Made by a program: the position numbers and the translations under genes. From the NCBI GenBank assembly GCA_944358795.1, contig CALVRW010000008.1, positions 1 through 46,351 on the forward strand: a DNA stretch of 46,351 bases, given 5' to 3'. The notes below the pieces were generated by a model, which was given only the letters and a program-made list of their open reading frames with translations, did no database searches and was not told the DNA's origin. Source of the stretch: an uncultured Bacilli bacterium. Its GTDB lineage: Bacteria > Bacillota_I > Bacilli_A > RF39 > UBA660. Shown here piece after piece: positions 8,092 through 16,729 of this stretch. Numbering within the stretch: the stretch's first letter is position 1; each line of letters opens with the position of its first letter.

Positions 8092-9174
8092 ATGAAAAAA
8101 ATTGATTATAAATTATTACTTGCAGTCATTACGATTTCCATATTTGGTATTGTCATGATTTATTCTGCTTCTTATGTTTGGGCAGAATATAAGTTTCATA
8201 ATCCTTATAAATTTGTTATCAATCAAGGTGTATTTTTTATCGTAGGATTAGTTGCAATGTATGTGATTAGTAAAATTGATTATCATATTTATTTGAAACG
8301 TTGTAATCAAATTTTTCTAATTTGTTTCATTCTCCTTATTTTAGTATTAATTCCTGGAATTGGAACAGTAAGAAATGGAAGTCGTAGTTGGTTTGGAATT
8401 GGTTCTTTTGGAATCCAACCAAGTGAATTTATGAAACTGGCACTAATTATTTTTACGTCTAAGTATATGGTAAAGCATGAAAAAGAAATGAAGTTGATAA
8501 AAAAAGGAGTTTTACCGATTTTAGGAATCACGTTACTTGTTTTTGGTCTTATTATGTTACAACCTGATTTTGGAACAGGTGTCATTCTTGTCATGAGTAT
8601 TATGGGGTTAATTTTTATTGGTGGTACCCCAATGAAATTTTTTATTCGAATGGGACTCGTTGGAATCGTTGGTATTGTCATTCTAATTATGATGGCTCCA
8701 TATCGATTAGAACGTATTTTATCTTTCTTAAATCCTTGGCAAGATCCATTAGGTAGTGGTTTTCAAATTATTCAATCATTATATGCGATTGGACCAGGAG
8801 GTTTATTTGGATATGGTTTTTTAAATTCTAGACAAAAACATTTTTATTTACCAGAACCACAAACTGATTTTATTTTCTCTATTATTAGTGAAGAATTTGG
8901 ATTTTTAGGTATTTTAATTGTCGCATCTTTATTTATTACTATCTTGTATCGTTGTTTTAAAATTTCTAAAAATAGTAAAGATTTATTTGCTAAATATGTA
9001 TCATTTGGCATTGCTTTTCAAATAGGTTTTCAAGCAATTTTAAATTTGATGGTAGTAACAGGGTTAATCCCAGTTACAGGAGTTACACTTCCATTTTTAA
9101 GTTATGGAGGATCTAGTTTGCTAATCACACTCGCATCGATTGGAATTATTTTAAATATTAGTAGACAGAAATAG
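8092..9174 (+). CDS. ftsW: SEDS-family peptidoglycan polymerase (FtsW/SpoVE/RodA)
   Basis: This 360-residue protein has about ten membrane segments and the SEDS hallmarks: PSEFMKLAL, LQPDFGTG (catalytic Asp loop), a PEPQTDFIFSIISEEFG extracellular loop, and PVTGVTLPFLSYGGSSL. SEDS proteins polymerise lipid II glycan strands together with a cognate class B PBP, here very likely the protein encoded two genes upstream. FtsW and SpoVE cannot be separated by sequence alone; pairing with a PASTA PBP leaves SpoVE possible. A second, diverged copy of its last 14 codons lies at 10506-10547. Confidence 0.93.
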   Translation: MKKIDYKLLLAVITISIFGIVMIYSASYVWAEYKFHNPYKFVINQGVFFIVGLVAMYVISKIDYHIYLKRCNQIFLICFILLILVLIPGIGTVRNGSRSWFGIGSFGIQPSEFMKLALIIFTSKYMVKHEKEMKLIKKGVLPILGITLLVFGLIMLQPDFGTGVILVMSIMGLIFIGGTPMKFFIRMGLVGIVGIVILIMMAPYRLERILSFLNPWQDPLGSGFQIIQSLYAIGPGGLFGYGFLNSRQKHFYLPEPQTDFIFSIISEEFGFLGILIVASLFITILYRCFKISKNSKDLFAKYVSFGIAFQIGFQAILNLMVVTGLIPVTGVTLPFLSYGGSSLLITLASIGIILNISRQK

Positions 9175-9175
9175 G

Positions 9176-9199
9176 AAGAGGAGAAACCCCTCTTTTTTT
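9176..9199 (+). terminator. Terminator of the PBP-mraY-SEDS operon
   Basis: AAGAGG (9176-9181) and CCTCTT (9189-9194) enclose a 7-base loop and run into T7. Confidence 0.75.
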
Positions 9200-9203
9200 G
9201 TTG

Positions 9204-9243
9204 AAAGAAAACGATAGGGCATCATGATATCGTTTCTTTTTAA
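9204..9243 (+). terminator. Second terminator-like hairpin
   Basis: AAAGAAAACGATA and TATCGTTTCTTT pair with one bulged A across an 11-base loop, ending in T5. Probably a back-up terminator, or the terminator of a lost gene. Confidence 0.5.
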
Positions 9244-9346
9244 AATATAGTATAATATTATTAATCGATAAATAATGATTTTGTGTTATGGAACTAAGAA
9301 ATGTATTTATGTTTCATTTTGAAATAAAGTGAGAAGGTGAGAAAGT

Positions 9347-10411
9347 ATGAAACAATACTTAAAAAAAATGAAAGAGAATATACTTGTATGTGATTTTCTA
9401 TTTATAGGGATTAGTTTGCTTCTTAATTATATTTTATATCTGATGAATATAAGATTTAGGCAATGGATGATTATAACCATGATTCTCATTGCTGTGATTG
9501 GTTTTGTAGTTGGAATACTTCAACAAATATATGGGTCAACTAAAAATAAAAGTAAGGCAATCATTATTTCTGTATTAAGTGTCATCTTCATCATCATAAT
9601 CATTTTAATTTGTATGCCTTTCATTACTTTCTTTTTAATTTTTAGTTATCATCCTGAACATACTGTAATGCTAGATGGTAAAAAATATGTAGCAGTTGTA
9701 AGGTCATTTCTTCATGCTAATATAAATTATTATGATTACTACGGACCGTTATTAATGGGAACTAAGGTTAGAGTCAATGGTGATTTTGGTGAAGGGGGAT
9801 ATGATCCATTTGTGCAACCAGACTGTATAGAACAAGTAGAATATACATATTATGATGACCATGGAAAAATAGAAGACAAAAAAACAAAAATATTTAAAAA
9901 GGAGGAAGAAGAACCAGTTATTGATAAACCAAAGAAGGAGATTGAACAGTCGGATGAGTTTAATGAAACTAAAAATAATATATTACCAGAAAATGCAGAA
10001 GTATTATATGAAAAGAAGTTTCATAAAACGATAGTAAGATTTTCTAAAGTAGATAATGTGTTAGGTCAAAATATACTGGTACATGTTGTAAAAAGTAAAG
10101 ATGGTGGAGAAACCTTTTATGTTGTATCTGATAATCCAATTCAAGTAAGTAATCAAGCAAAATTTGGGTTTCTTACTGAAACTTTAGGTTTTGCAATCTC
10201 GACCGGTAACATTTCTCTAAATAATGGTAATTCAGGATTATTTATAACAAATGATGGGGATAAAACATTTACGATTGCTAATATTGAATATGAAAATCCA
10301 AATGTTGATTATATTACGATACAAAAAGAACCTTATAGGGAGAACAATCTCTTAAAAATGAAATGTTCTGTTTATCAATTGAGTTCTAGTAGAAATGGTT
10401 ACAAAGATTAA
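9347..10411 (+). CDS. Membrane protein with BNR/Asp-box-like repeats, cut by an in-frame stop
   Basis: The 354 residues start with three or four hydrophobic segments (about 12-33, 40-60, 70-104), then an acidic linker and a C-terminal part with Asp-box-like turns: SKDGGETF and TNDGDKTF. I know no named family for it. After the TAA at 10409-10411 the same frame stays open to 10465 and reads ELTFVSNDNGGHWQLEV, a third Asp-box (S-N-D-N-G-G-H-W). The gene therefore seems cut by a nonsense mutation near its 3' end. Start: GAGAAGGTGAG before ATG 9347. The C-terminal repeats would face outside the cell or be lumenal to a partner; function unknown. Confidence 0.65.
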   Translation: MKQYLKKMKENILVCDFLFIGISLLLNYILYLMNIRFRQWMIITMILIAVIGFVVGILQQIYGSTKNKSKAIIISVLSVIFIIIIILICMPFITFFLIFSYHPEHTVMLDGKKYVAVVRSFLHANINYYDYYGPLLMGTKVRVNGDFGEGGYDPFVQPDCIEQVEYTYYDDHGKIEDKKTKIFKKEEEEPVIDKPKKEIEQSDEFNETKNNILPENAEVLYEKKFHKTIVRFSKVDNVLGQNILVHVVKSKDGGETFYVVSDNPIQVSNQAKFGFLTETLGFAISTGNISLNNGNSGLFITNDGDKTFTIANIEYENPNVDYITIQKEPYRENNLLKMKCSVYQLSSSRNGYKD

Positions 10412-10465
10412 GAGTTAACATTTGTTAGTAATGATAATGGGGGACATTGGCAATTAGAAGTTTAA
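10412..10465 (+). pseudogene. Orphaned in-frame C-terminal tail of the BNR-like protein
   Basis: Seventeen sense codons and a TAA follow the stop of the preceding gene in the same frame. The motif SNDNGGHW matches the Asp-box pattern seen twice upstream, so this is very probably the lost tail rather than chance. Confidence 0.6.
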
Positions 10466-10505
10466 AAACGATTAGGTAATACTTTACATTACTAAAATGA
10501 ACAGT

Positions 10506-10547
10506 GCACCGATTGGAATTATTTTAAATATTAGTCGACAGAAGTGA
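10506..10547 (+). pseudogene. 3' remnant of a second ftsW-like gene
   Basis: Codons here read APIGIILNISRQK then TGA. The true ftsW ends ASIGIILNISRQK then TAG (9133-9174). The 42 bases differ at five positions: one Ser-to-Pro change, two synonymous changes and two in the stop codon. No open frame continues upstream. Confidence 0.7.
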
Positions 10548-10569
10548 TAAGTGAAGTTATGATGGATAC

Positions 10570-10598
10570 TTGATTTTTCTTTGGAATAGCACTATGAT
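10570..10598 (+). promoter_or_regulatory. Promoter of the 168-residue protein gene
   Basis: TTGATT at 10570-10575, a 17-base spacer and TATGAT at 10593-10598; a TATAAT also occurs at 10605-10610. Confidence 0.5.
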
Positions 10599-10627
10599 AT
10601 TCAGTATAATTATTAGGAGGAAAAAAG

Positions 10628-11134
10628 ATGTTAAAAGTATTTCGTTTTGGAAAAAAAGAAAAACAAGTAGTAAAACCAGTAGAAGAAGTATCAGTAGAGG
10701 AAAAACAAGTTTATCCAGAATTGTTAGTAGGAAATCCTAAAACGGCAATTTTATTTTTACAGGCTGGAGTGCATGAAAGTTGTGCAAACTATGATCCATT
10801 CGGATTGTGTACGGTTGTAGATTGCTTACAATGTAAAAATAGTGTGTATAGAATTGCATTTGATAATGATGTATGTATTGAAACGGATGATTTTGATAGC
10901 CGTAAAAGTCAATCAAAAGAATATTTATTAGAATTTGAAGATTGTATTGATCGTGATATCTTTGAATATTTAGTTGATCAAAATAGTAATTATCGAATCA
11001 CTAGAGTGAAAGATAATGTAGTATTAAGATATACAAGGGAAGATTTTTTTAACAGATTCGGGCATTATCCAAAAACCGTTAATGAAAGTAAGAGAAATGA
11101 TGCGAATAGAAGTCGTTTAGTTTTAAAAAAATAA
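10628..11134 (+). CDS. Uncharacterised cysteine-containing protein, 168 residues
   Basis: A strong ribosome binding site (AGGAGGAAAAAAG) precedes ATG 10628. The N-terminus is basic (MLKVFRFGKKEKQ), then a linker rich in Val and Glu. The middle holds closely spaced cysteines (SCANYDPFGLCTVVDCLQC, that is C-x8-C-x4-C-x2-C) that could bind a metal. There is no signal peptide or membrane segment. It has its own promoter and probably its own terminator. I do not recognise the family. Confidence 0.7.
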   Translation: MLKVFRFGKKEKQVVKPVEEVSVEEKQVYPELLVGNPKTAILFLQAGVHESCANYDPFGLCTVVDCLQCKNSVYRIAFDNDVCIETDDFDSRKSQSKEYLLEFEDCIDRDIFEYLVDQNSNYRITRVKDNVVLRYTREDFFNRFGHYPKTVNESKRNDANRSRLVLKK

Positions 11135-11177
11135 ATCGTAAAAGAATTGGAATATGAAAAAATATAAAATCAATGAT

Positions 11178-11200
11178 AAGAGGGAAAGGACTCTTTTTTT
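11178..11200 (+). terminator. Probable terminator
   Basis: AAGAG (11178-11182) and CTCTT (11191-11195) leave an 8-base loop and run into T8. The stem is short. Confidence 0.45.
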
Positions 11201-11282
11201 GTTAAAAAATAAAACTTAATTGTAGAACTATATCGTTCTTTTTGAAAATATGATATAATGGACGAGATAAGTAGGTGGTAAA

Positions 11283-11984
11283 ATGTTAGAAACGTGTTGT
11301 TTATTTTTTCTTTATTATTTAACATATTCAGTATTGGGTTGGATAATGGAAATATTATTTGCACTTTATGAAGAACATAAATTTGTGAATCGTGGATTTT
11401 TAATTGGTCCATATTGTTCGATTTATGGTTGGGGATGTATGTTTCTAATTTTATTTTTAGATTCAAGTAAAGATGATCCGGTTGGATTAATCTTGAAAGC
11501 CATTGTAATTTGTTCTGTTTTGGAATATCTAACAAGTTATATTATGGAAAAGTTATTTCATGCCAGATGGTGGGATTATAGTGATAAAAAGTTCAATTTG
11601 AATGGTCGTATTTGTTTGGAGACAATGATTCCATTTGGAATACTCGCATGCCTTGTTCTTTATGTGATTCAACCAAATTTAGAATACTATTATGGCTTAC
11701 TTCCAAACTATGCCTTAATTTCTATTTCAGCAATTTTATTTACGATATATTTGATAGATAATTTATTATCGTTTAATATCGTATTTCGCATTGCTTCTAA
11801 AATTAACCACTTAGAAATAAAAGATAGTACAGAAGAAATATCAAAATTAGTAAAAGAAAAATTAAAAAAGGCCCCATATTTATATCGAAGATTAATAAAA
11901 GCATTCCCAAATTTTCACGTTGTATTACATCAAGTTGAGAAAAAAGTAAATGAAATTGGGTCGAAAATGAAGAAAAAAGGATGA
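11283..11984 (+). CDS. CmpB-type putative ABC transporter permease, polytopic membrane protein
   Basis: The 233-residue protein matches the putative ABC-transporter permease (CmpB) family common in Firmicutes. Signatures are YSVLGWIMEILF, FVNRGFLIGPYCSIYGWG, EYLTSYIMEKLFHARWWDYS and FNLNGRICLE. About five membrane segments occupy the first 170 residues and a basic cytosolic tail follows. Despite the family label no ATPase gene is adjacent and transport is unproven. A TATAAT at 11254-11259 and GTAGGTGG before the ATG support the start. Confidence 0.85.
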   Translation: MLETCCLFFLYYLTYSVLGWIMEILFALYEEHKFVNRGFLIGPYCSIYGWGCMFLILFLDSSKDDPVGLILKAIVICSVLEYLTSYIMEKLFHARWWDYSDKKFNLNGRICLETMIPFGILACLVLYVIQPNLEYYYGLLPNYALISISAILFTIYLIDNLLSFNIVFRIASKINHLEIKDSTEEISKLVKEKLKKAPYLYRRLIKAFPNFHVVLHQVEKKVNEIGSKMKKKG

Positions 11985-12005
11985 AAAAAGAATCATCTTT
12001 TTTTA
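11974..12005 (+). terminator. Terminator overlapping the stop codon of the CmpB-type gene
   Basis: GATGA (11980-11984, containing the TGA stop) pairs with TCATC (11993-11997), extended by A-T pairs, and continues into T7. Confidence 0.6.
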
Positions 12006-12059
12006 TTATCTTGACAGGAAAATAAAAACGAATTATCATGAATATGGGGAGAGGTAAAA

Positions 12060-13931
12060 ATGAAAGAAACAAAGGAAAAATTAGAACAAATTAAAAAAAT
12101 TAGAAATCAAATTGAACAAATAAAACAAAATGAAATTGGAAAGTTAACTGGGAAACCATCAGTTGACAAACCATGGTTGAAATTTTATAGTGAAGAAGCA
12201 AAAAACAAACCATTGCCAGAGATGACAATTTACGAGTATATGTACGAAGAAAATAAAAATCATTTAGATGATATCGCACTGAATTACTTTGGTAAAAAAA
12301 CAACGTATGATGAATTATTCAAACAAATAGAACAAGCTGCAAAAGCAATGAAACAAATTGGAATTAAAAAGGAAGATGTCGTTACGATTTGTATGCCAAA
12401 TACACCAGAAGTTCCAGTGATGTTTTATGCTTTAAACCGTATTGGTGCAGTGGTGAATTTTGTTCATCCATTATCAAAACAGAAAGATTTTGAACACTAT
12501 TTGGAAGAAGCAAAATCAGATATTTTAATTACCTATACAGGTAGATTAGATGATATAGAACATATCGATAGTAAGAAGTTAGGACGTGTTATTACCGTTT
12601 CACCTTATGATTCATTACCATTTGGTATGCGCCTAACTACAAAAGCGATAGGATTTATTCAGTCTATGACAGGTAAGAAAAAACCACTTACTGAAAAACA
12701 AAAAGCTTATCTAAAATGGCAAGATTTTATCAAAATGGGAAAACATTATCAAGGAGAACTTGATGTTCCTTATGAAAAAGATCGTGTTGCAGTTATGGTT
12801 CATACTGGTGGAACAACTGGTGAACCAAAAGGAGTACTTCTTACCAATGATAACTATAATACTGAGGTAGAACAAATTAGAAAAGCTGCTAAATTTAAAC
12901 GAAAAGAAATTATGTTAGGAATTACCCCACCATTTATTTCATATGTTTCTTGTAATGCTTTACATATGCCATTATCATTAGGATTAGAACTTGTATTATT
13001 ACCAGAATTTATTCCAAGTAAATTCCATGAATATTTAAAGAAATATAAACCACAACAAGTACAAGGTAATCCAGGTTATTGTGAAGCTTTAATGCGTAAT
13101 GAAAAAGTAACAGATGAAATGATTCAACCACTTACATATTTGGTATCAGGTGGAGATAAAATGTATCCTAAAACAGAACAGATGATTAATGACTTTTTAA
13201 AAGCCCATGGTTCTGAGATGAAAGTTACAAAAGGGCTTGGTGCGACAGAATGTACGAGTTGTGTAACTTTTACATTTGAAGAAGCAAATTGTATTGATTC
13301 TGTTGGAATTCCATTAGTTAATACAACAGTAAAAATTGTAAAACCAGGAACAGAAGAAGAGGTTGGATATAACGAAGTAGGGGAATTATGTGTATCTAGT
13401 CCAATTGTTATGAAAGAGTATTATAATAATGAAGAAGAGACAAAAAGAGCACTTCGTGTTCATAAAGATGGAAAACTATATTGTCACATGGGAGATTTAG
13501 TTTCTATGGATTACGATGGAAGATTATTTCATATGGATCGAACAAGACGTATTTATTTAACACAAGATGAAGGAAATGTACCTGCTAAAATATTCCCAAA
13601 TAAAATAGAATCAGTTGTTTTAAAACATCCAGCAGTTCATGCTTGTATTGCAGTTGGAGTTCCACATCCAGATCGTATTCATCTAGCAAAAGCATATATT
13701 GAATTAGAACAAGGATATACTTTTACAGAAGAATTACAAAGAGAATTGAATGATTTATGTATGAATGAACTTCCTGAATATATGTTGCCATATGAATTTG
13801 AACAAACGACAGCATTTCCTCGTACGGCAATCGGTAAAATTGACTATCGTGCATTAGAAGAAGCAAATAAAGACAATTTTTACCAAAAATCAGAAAAAAG
13901 TACGCAAAAAGTATATAAAAAAGAGCAATAA
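12060..13931 (+). CDS. AMP-forming acyl-CoA synthetase/ligase family enzyme
   Basis: This 623-residue class I adenylate-forming enzyme activates a carboxylic acid as acyl-AMP and usually passes it to CoA. Motifs in order: P-loop MVHTGGTTGEPKGV (about residues 245-258), GLGATECTS (A5-like) and GDLVSMDYDG (A7). The C-terminal hinge lies at the DRTRRI region, and the late AIGKIDYRAL segment supplies the catalytic Lys of the swinging domain. An N-terminal coiled, lysine-rich extension of about 35 residues precedes the domain. The substrate cannot be assigned. It is a single-gene unit with its own terminator just ahead of a signalling operon. Confidence 0.9.
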   Translation: MKETKEKLEQIKKIRNQIEQIKQNEIGKLTGKPSVDKPWLKFYSEEAKNKPLPEMTIYEYMYEENKNHLDDIALNYFGKKTTYDELFKQIEQAAKAMKQIGIKKEDVVTICMPNTPEVPVMFYALNRIGAVVNFVHPLSKQKDFEHYLEEAKSDILITYTGRLDDIEHIDSKKLGRVITVSPYDSLPFGMRLTTKAIGFIQSMTGKKKPLTEKQKAYLKWQDFIKMGKHYQGELDVPYEKDRVAVMVHTGGTTGEPKGVLLTNDNYNTEVEQIRKAAKFKRKEIMLGITPPFISYVSCNALHMPLSLGLELVLLPEFIPSKFHEYLKKYKPQQVQGNPGYCEALMRNEKVTDEMIQPLTYLVSGGDKMYPKTEQMINDFLKAHGSEMKVTKGLGATECTSCVTFTFEEANCIDSVGIPLVNTTVKIVKPGTEEEVGYNEVGELCVSSPIVMKEYYNNEEETKRALRVHKDGKLYCHMGDLVSMDYDGRLFHMDRTRRIYLTQDEGNVPAKIFPNKIESVVLKHPAVHACIAVGVPHPDRIHLAKAYIELEQGYTFTEELQRELNDLCMNELPEYMLPYEFEQTTAFPRTAIGKIDYRALEEANKDNFYQKSEKSTQKVYKKEQ

Positions 13932-13949
13932 CTAGTTTATTGTTCTTTT
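13917..13949 (+). terminator. Terminator of the acyl-CoA synthetase gene
   Basis: A long stem made by the last codons (AAAAGAGCAATAA) and TTATTGTTCTTTT with one G-T pair and a CTAGT loop. Confidence 0.75.
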
Positions 13950-13985
13950 ATTTTGTGATATACTTTGATAAGAATAGGTGGGAGT

Positions 13986-15812
13986 ATGAATAGTTTATAT
14001 GTATTATTAACAAGTTTTGTATATTCATCATTATTGTTATGTGTTTATTTTTATAAAAAGAGAATGAATAAAATAGAAAATAAATTATTTGTATCTTTAA
14101 TGATTACAAATTTTATTGGTATTCTATTAGATATAGCATCCATCGTGATTACAGTAGAGCAACATAGTGAACTGTTAAAATTAATTGTAGCGAAGAGTTA
14201 TTTAATTTATCTATTAACTTGGTTAACTTTATTTACAATTTATATTTTTGTTATATCTTATAAACGAGATAATAAAAAAGAAGAGAAAATTCGAAAAGAT
14301 TTATATCGTATAATTACAATTTTCCTTGGAATTGACATGATACTAGCACTCGCCGTAAGTATGATGCCGATTAAATTTTATTACGACGGAACAAACATGT
14401 ATACGTATGGTCCTTGTGTTGAATTAGTATTCCTTGTTTCTTCTCTTTATATTGGTATTTGGATTATTCGATTACTTATGAATTTAAAGAGAATTAGGGA
14501 TAAACGATATCTTCCTGTTTTCGCATTTATTGTTTTAGGTGCTTTTGCAACGATGATTCAAAAAATGTATCCAAGTTTATTATTAGTTACTTCAGTAGAA
14601 ACGTTTGTTACATTTTTGATGTATTTTTCAATTGAAAATCCTGATTTGAAATTAATTCAAGAACTGAGTTTTGCTAGAAGTCAAGCAGAACGAGCAAATG
14701 AAGCAAAAACAGAGTTCTTATCTAACATGTCACATGAGATTCGCACTCCGTTAAATGCGATTATGGGATTTAGTCAACTGTTGTTAGAAGAAGATATTCC
14801 TGCTTCAGCAAAAGAAGAAGCAAAAGATATTTTAATGTCATCTGAAAACCTATTAGAAATTGTAAATGGTATTTTGGATATTTCTAAAATTGAAGCCAAT
14901 AAATTAGAAATTATAAATGTAGAGTATAGTCCAGAAGAGATGCTACATGAACTTGTCGCGCTTAGTAAAGCTCGAATAGGAAGTAAAAAACTAGAGTTTG
15001 AAACAATGTTTGATCCAAAACTACCAGCTGTATTATATGGGGACAGTGTTCGCATTAAACAAATTATTTTAAATTTACTTACCAATTCTATTAAATATAC
15101 AAAGGAAGGAAAAGTAGAATTTCAAGTTCATACTGTAATCAAAGATGATATTTGTAGATTGATTATTTCTGTAAAAGATACAGGAATTGGAATTAAAAAA
15201 GAAAATATTGATAAATTATTTATGAAGTTTGAACGACTTGGTGTAGAAAAAGAAATTACAATTGAAGGAACTGGATTAGGTCTAGCGATTACGAAGAAAT
15301 TAGTAGAACTTATGCATGGACAAATTATTGTTCAAAGTGTTTATGGAGAAGGTTCCAATTTCACAGTAGCAATTGATCAAAAAATTGTAAAAGGAAAAGA
15401 AGCTGTGAAAACAGAAGCATTAGAACATAAGCCTGTTACATTGAACGCTAGTGATAAAAAAGTTCTAGTAGTAGATGATAACAAAATTAACTTGAAAATT
15501 GCCACTAAATTGCTTGAAGGATATCAAGTTCAGGTAGAACAAGTAACGAGTGGTATTGAAACCATTGAAAAAATTAAAAATGGTGAAAAATACGACTTGA
15601 TTCTTCTCGATGATATGATGCCAAAAATGACTGGAGTAGAAACGTTGGTAGAATTACACAAAATAGAAGGATTTCAAATTCCAACTGTTGCACTTACAGC
15701 CAATGCGATTAGTGGAATGAAAGAAAAGTATATTCAAGCAGGGTTTGATGACTATTTATCAAAACCAATTGATCGATCTGAATTAGACAGCATATTACGT
15801 AAATTTTTATAG
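13986..15812 (+). CDS. Seven-TM hybrid sensor histidine kinase with receiver domain
   Basis: AGGTGGGAGT before ATG 13986 fixes this start (608 residues); the TTG 21 bases earlier has no ribosome binding site. Seven hydrophobic segments fill residues 1-220. The kinase core has H250 in [14 protein letters not shown]-box [12 protein letters not shown]1 DTGIGI and G2 GTGLGLAI. The C-terminal receiver (about 487-608) has acidic pair VVDDN, phospho-acceptor D542 in LLDDMMP and the KP pair in YLSKPID. Phosphate should pass from H250 to D542 and then to the HPt of the next gene, 24 bases downstream. The signal is unknown; the seven-TM input hints at a membrane or lipid-borne cue. Confidence 0.9.
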   Translation: MNSLYVLLTSFVYSSLLLCVYFYKKRMNKIENKLFVSLMITNFIGILLDIASIVITVEQHSELLKLIVAKSYLIYLLTWLTLFTIYIFVISYKRDNKKEEKIRKDLYRIITIFLGIDMILALAVSMMPIKFYYDGTNMYTYGPCVELVFLVSSLYIGIWIIRLLMNLKRIRDKRYLPVFAFIVLGAFATMIQKMYPSLLLVTSVETFVTFLMYFSIENPDLKLIQELSFARSQAERANEAKTEFLSNMSHEIRTPLNAIMGFSQLLLEEDIPASAKEEAKDILMSSENLLEIVNGILDISKIEANKLEIINVEYSPEEMLHELVALSKARIGSKKLEFETMFDPKLPAVLYGDSVRIKQIILNLLTNSIKYTKEGKVEFQVHTVIKDDICRLIISVKDTGIGIKKENIDKLFMKFERLGVEKEITIEGTGLGLAITKKLVELMHGQIIVQSVYGEGSNFTVAIDQKIVKGKEAVKTEALEHKPVTLNASDKKVLVVDDNKINLKIATKLLEGYQVQVEQVTSGIETIEKIKNGEKYDLILLDDMMPKMTGVETLVELHKIEGFQIPTVALTANAISGMKEKYIQAGFDDYLSKPIDRSELDSILRKFL

Positions 15813-15836
15813 AAAGAAATGAGATAGGGTGATAGA

Positions 15837-16607
15837 ATGAAAGATGTAAATTTATTATTATGTAATGGCGTTAATATTTCAAAAAGTTTAGAATTATTTG
15901 GAAATATGGAAACATATGATGAAATGTTAGAAGACTTTTTAAATGAAATCGATGAAAAATTAGAACAGATTAAAGCATTTAAAGAAAAAGCAGATATGGG
16001 AAATTATGCAATTCTAGTGCATTCTTTAAAGAGTGATGCGAAATATTTTGGTTTTGATAAATTAGCTGAACTTGCATATCAACATGAATTAGAAAGTAAA
16101 GCAAATCATATTTATTTTGTTTATGATCATTATGATGAATTGATGGATGAAGCAAAACACATGGTTCGTGTTGCCAAAGAATATGCAGGAAGGGAAGTAC
16201 CAGTTGAATTAGAAAGAGAAAGTGTTAAATCAAATGATGTGATTATTGTAATTGATGATTCTGATATTATTCGTAACTTTGTTCAGAAGATATTCTCAAA
16301 TCGTTTTGAAACAATTATCGCAAATGATGGAGCAGAAGCAATTGGTAAAATTGAATTAAATCAAAATAAAAATATTGTTGCAATTCTCCTTGATTTAAAT
16401 ATGCCTAATGTCAATGGGTTTGCTGTATTAGATTATTTAAAAGGAAAAGAATTATTTAATAAAATTCCAGTCTTTATTATTACTGGAGTTGGAGATGATG
16501 AAATCGTTGCTCAAGCAAGACAATATCCAATTAAAGATGTATTATATAAACCATTTAGTGAAAGAGATGTAAAAGAAGCAATCGAAAAAGCAACACAATT
16601 GTCATAG
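15837..16607 (+). CDS. HPt-receiver phosphorelay protein without an output domain
   Basis: The 256-residue protein joins an N-terminal HPt domain (H62 in LVHSLKSDAKYFGF, about residues 15-115) to a C-terminal receiver (about 130-256). The receiver contains acidic VIDDSD, phospho-acceptor D186 in LLDLNMP, Thr in FIITGVG and Lys-Pro in LYKPF. It follows the hybrid kinase directly, so it can complete an His-Asp-His-Asp relay. No DNA-binding or enzymatic output domain is present here or in the adjacent genes, so the final receiver presumably acts by protein contact. Ribosome binding site GATAGGGTGATAG precedes the ATG. Confidence 0.9.
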   Translation: MKDVNLLLCNGVNISKSLELFGNMETYDEMLEDFLNEIDEKLEQIKAFKEKADMGNYAILVHSLKSDAKYFGFDKLAELAYQHELESKANHIYFVYDHYDELMDEAKHMVRVAKEYAGREVPVELERESVKSNDVIIVIDDSDIIRNFVQKIFSNRFETIIANDGAEAIGKIELNQNKNIVAILLDLNMPNVNGFAVLDYLKGKELFNKIPVFIITGVGDDEIVAQARQYPIKDVLYKPFSERDVKEAIEKATQLS

Positions 16608-16614
16608 AAAAGAC

Positions 16615-16646
16615 AAACTACATAGAAGGAAATATGTAGTTTTTTT
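16615..16646 (+). terminator. Terminator of the phosphorelay operon
   Basis: AAACTACATA and TATGTAGTTT pair perfectly around an 8-base loop and continue into T7. Confidence 0.9.
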
Positions 16647-16682
16647 ATGACTTTTGACATAAATAACGTCTGTTTGTTGTAC

Positions 16683-16711
16683 TTGAGTCAAACAAGTGTT
16701 CATGTTATAAT
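16683..16711 (+). promoter_or_regulatory. dnaE promoter containing a LexA-like box
   Basis: TTGAGT (16683-16688), a 17-base spacer and TATAAT (16706-16711). The spacer holds CAAACAAGTGTTCA (16689-16702), which fits 12 of 14 positions of the Gram-positive LexA box CGAACRNRYGTTYG. A bound repressor there would block RNA polymerase. Confidence 0.65.
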
Positions 16712-16729
16712 GTGATAGGAGGGGATATG

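Noticed and set aside
9133-10547. Integration-site direct repeats (att) formed by the ftsW tail and its copy
   Set aside because: The copies differ mainly at silent and stop-codon positions, as expected of diverged genes, and no integrase lies between them.
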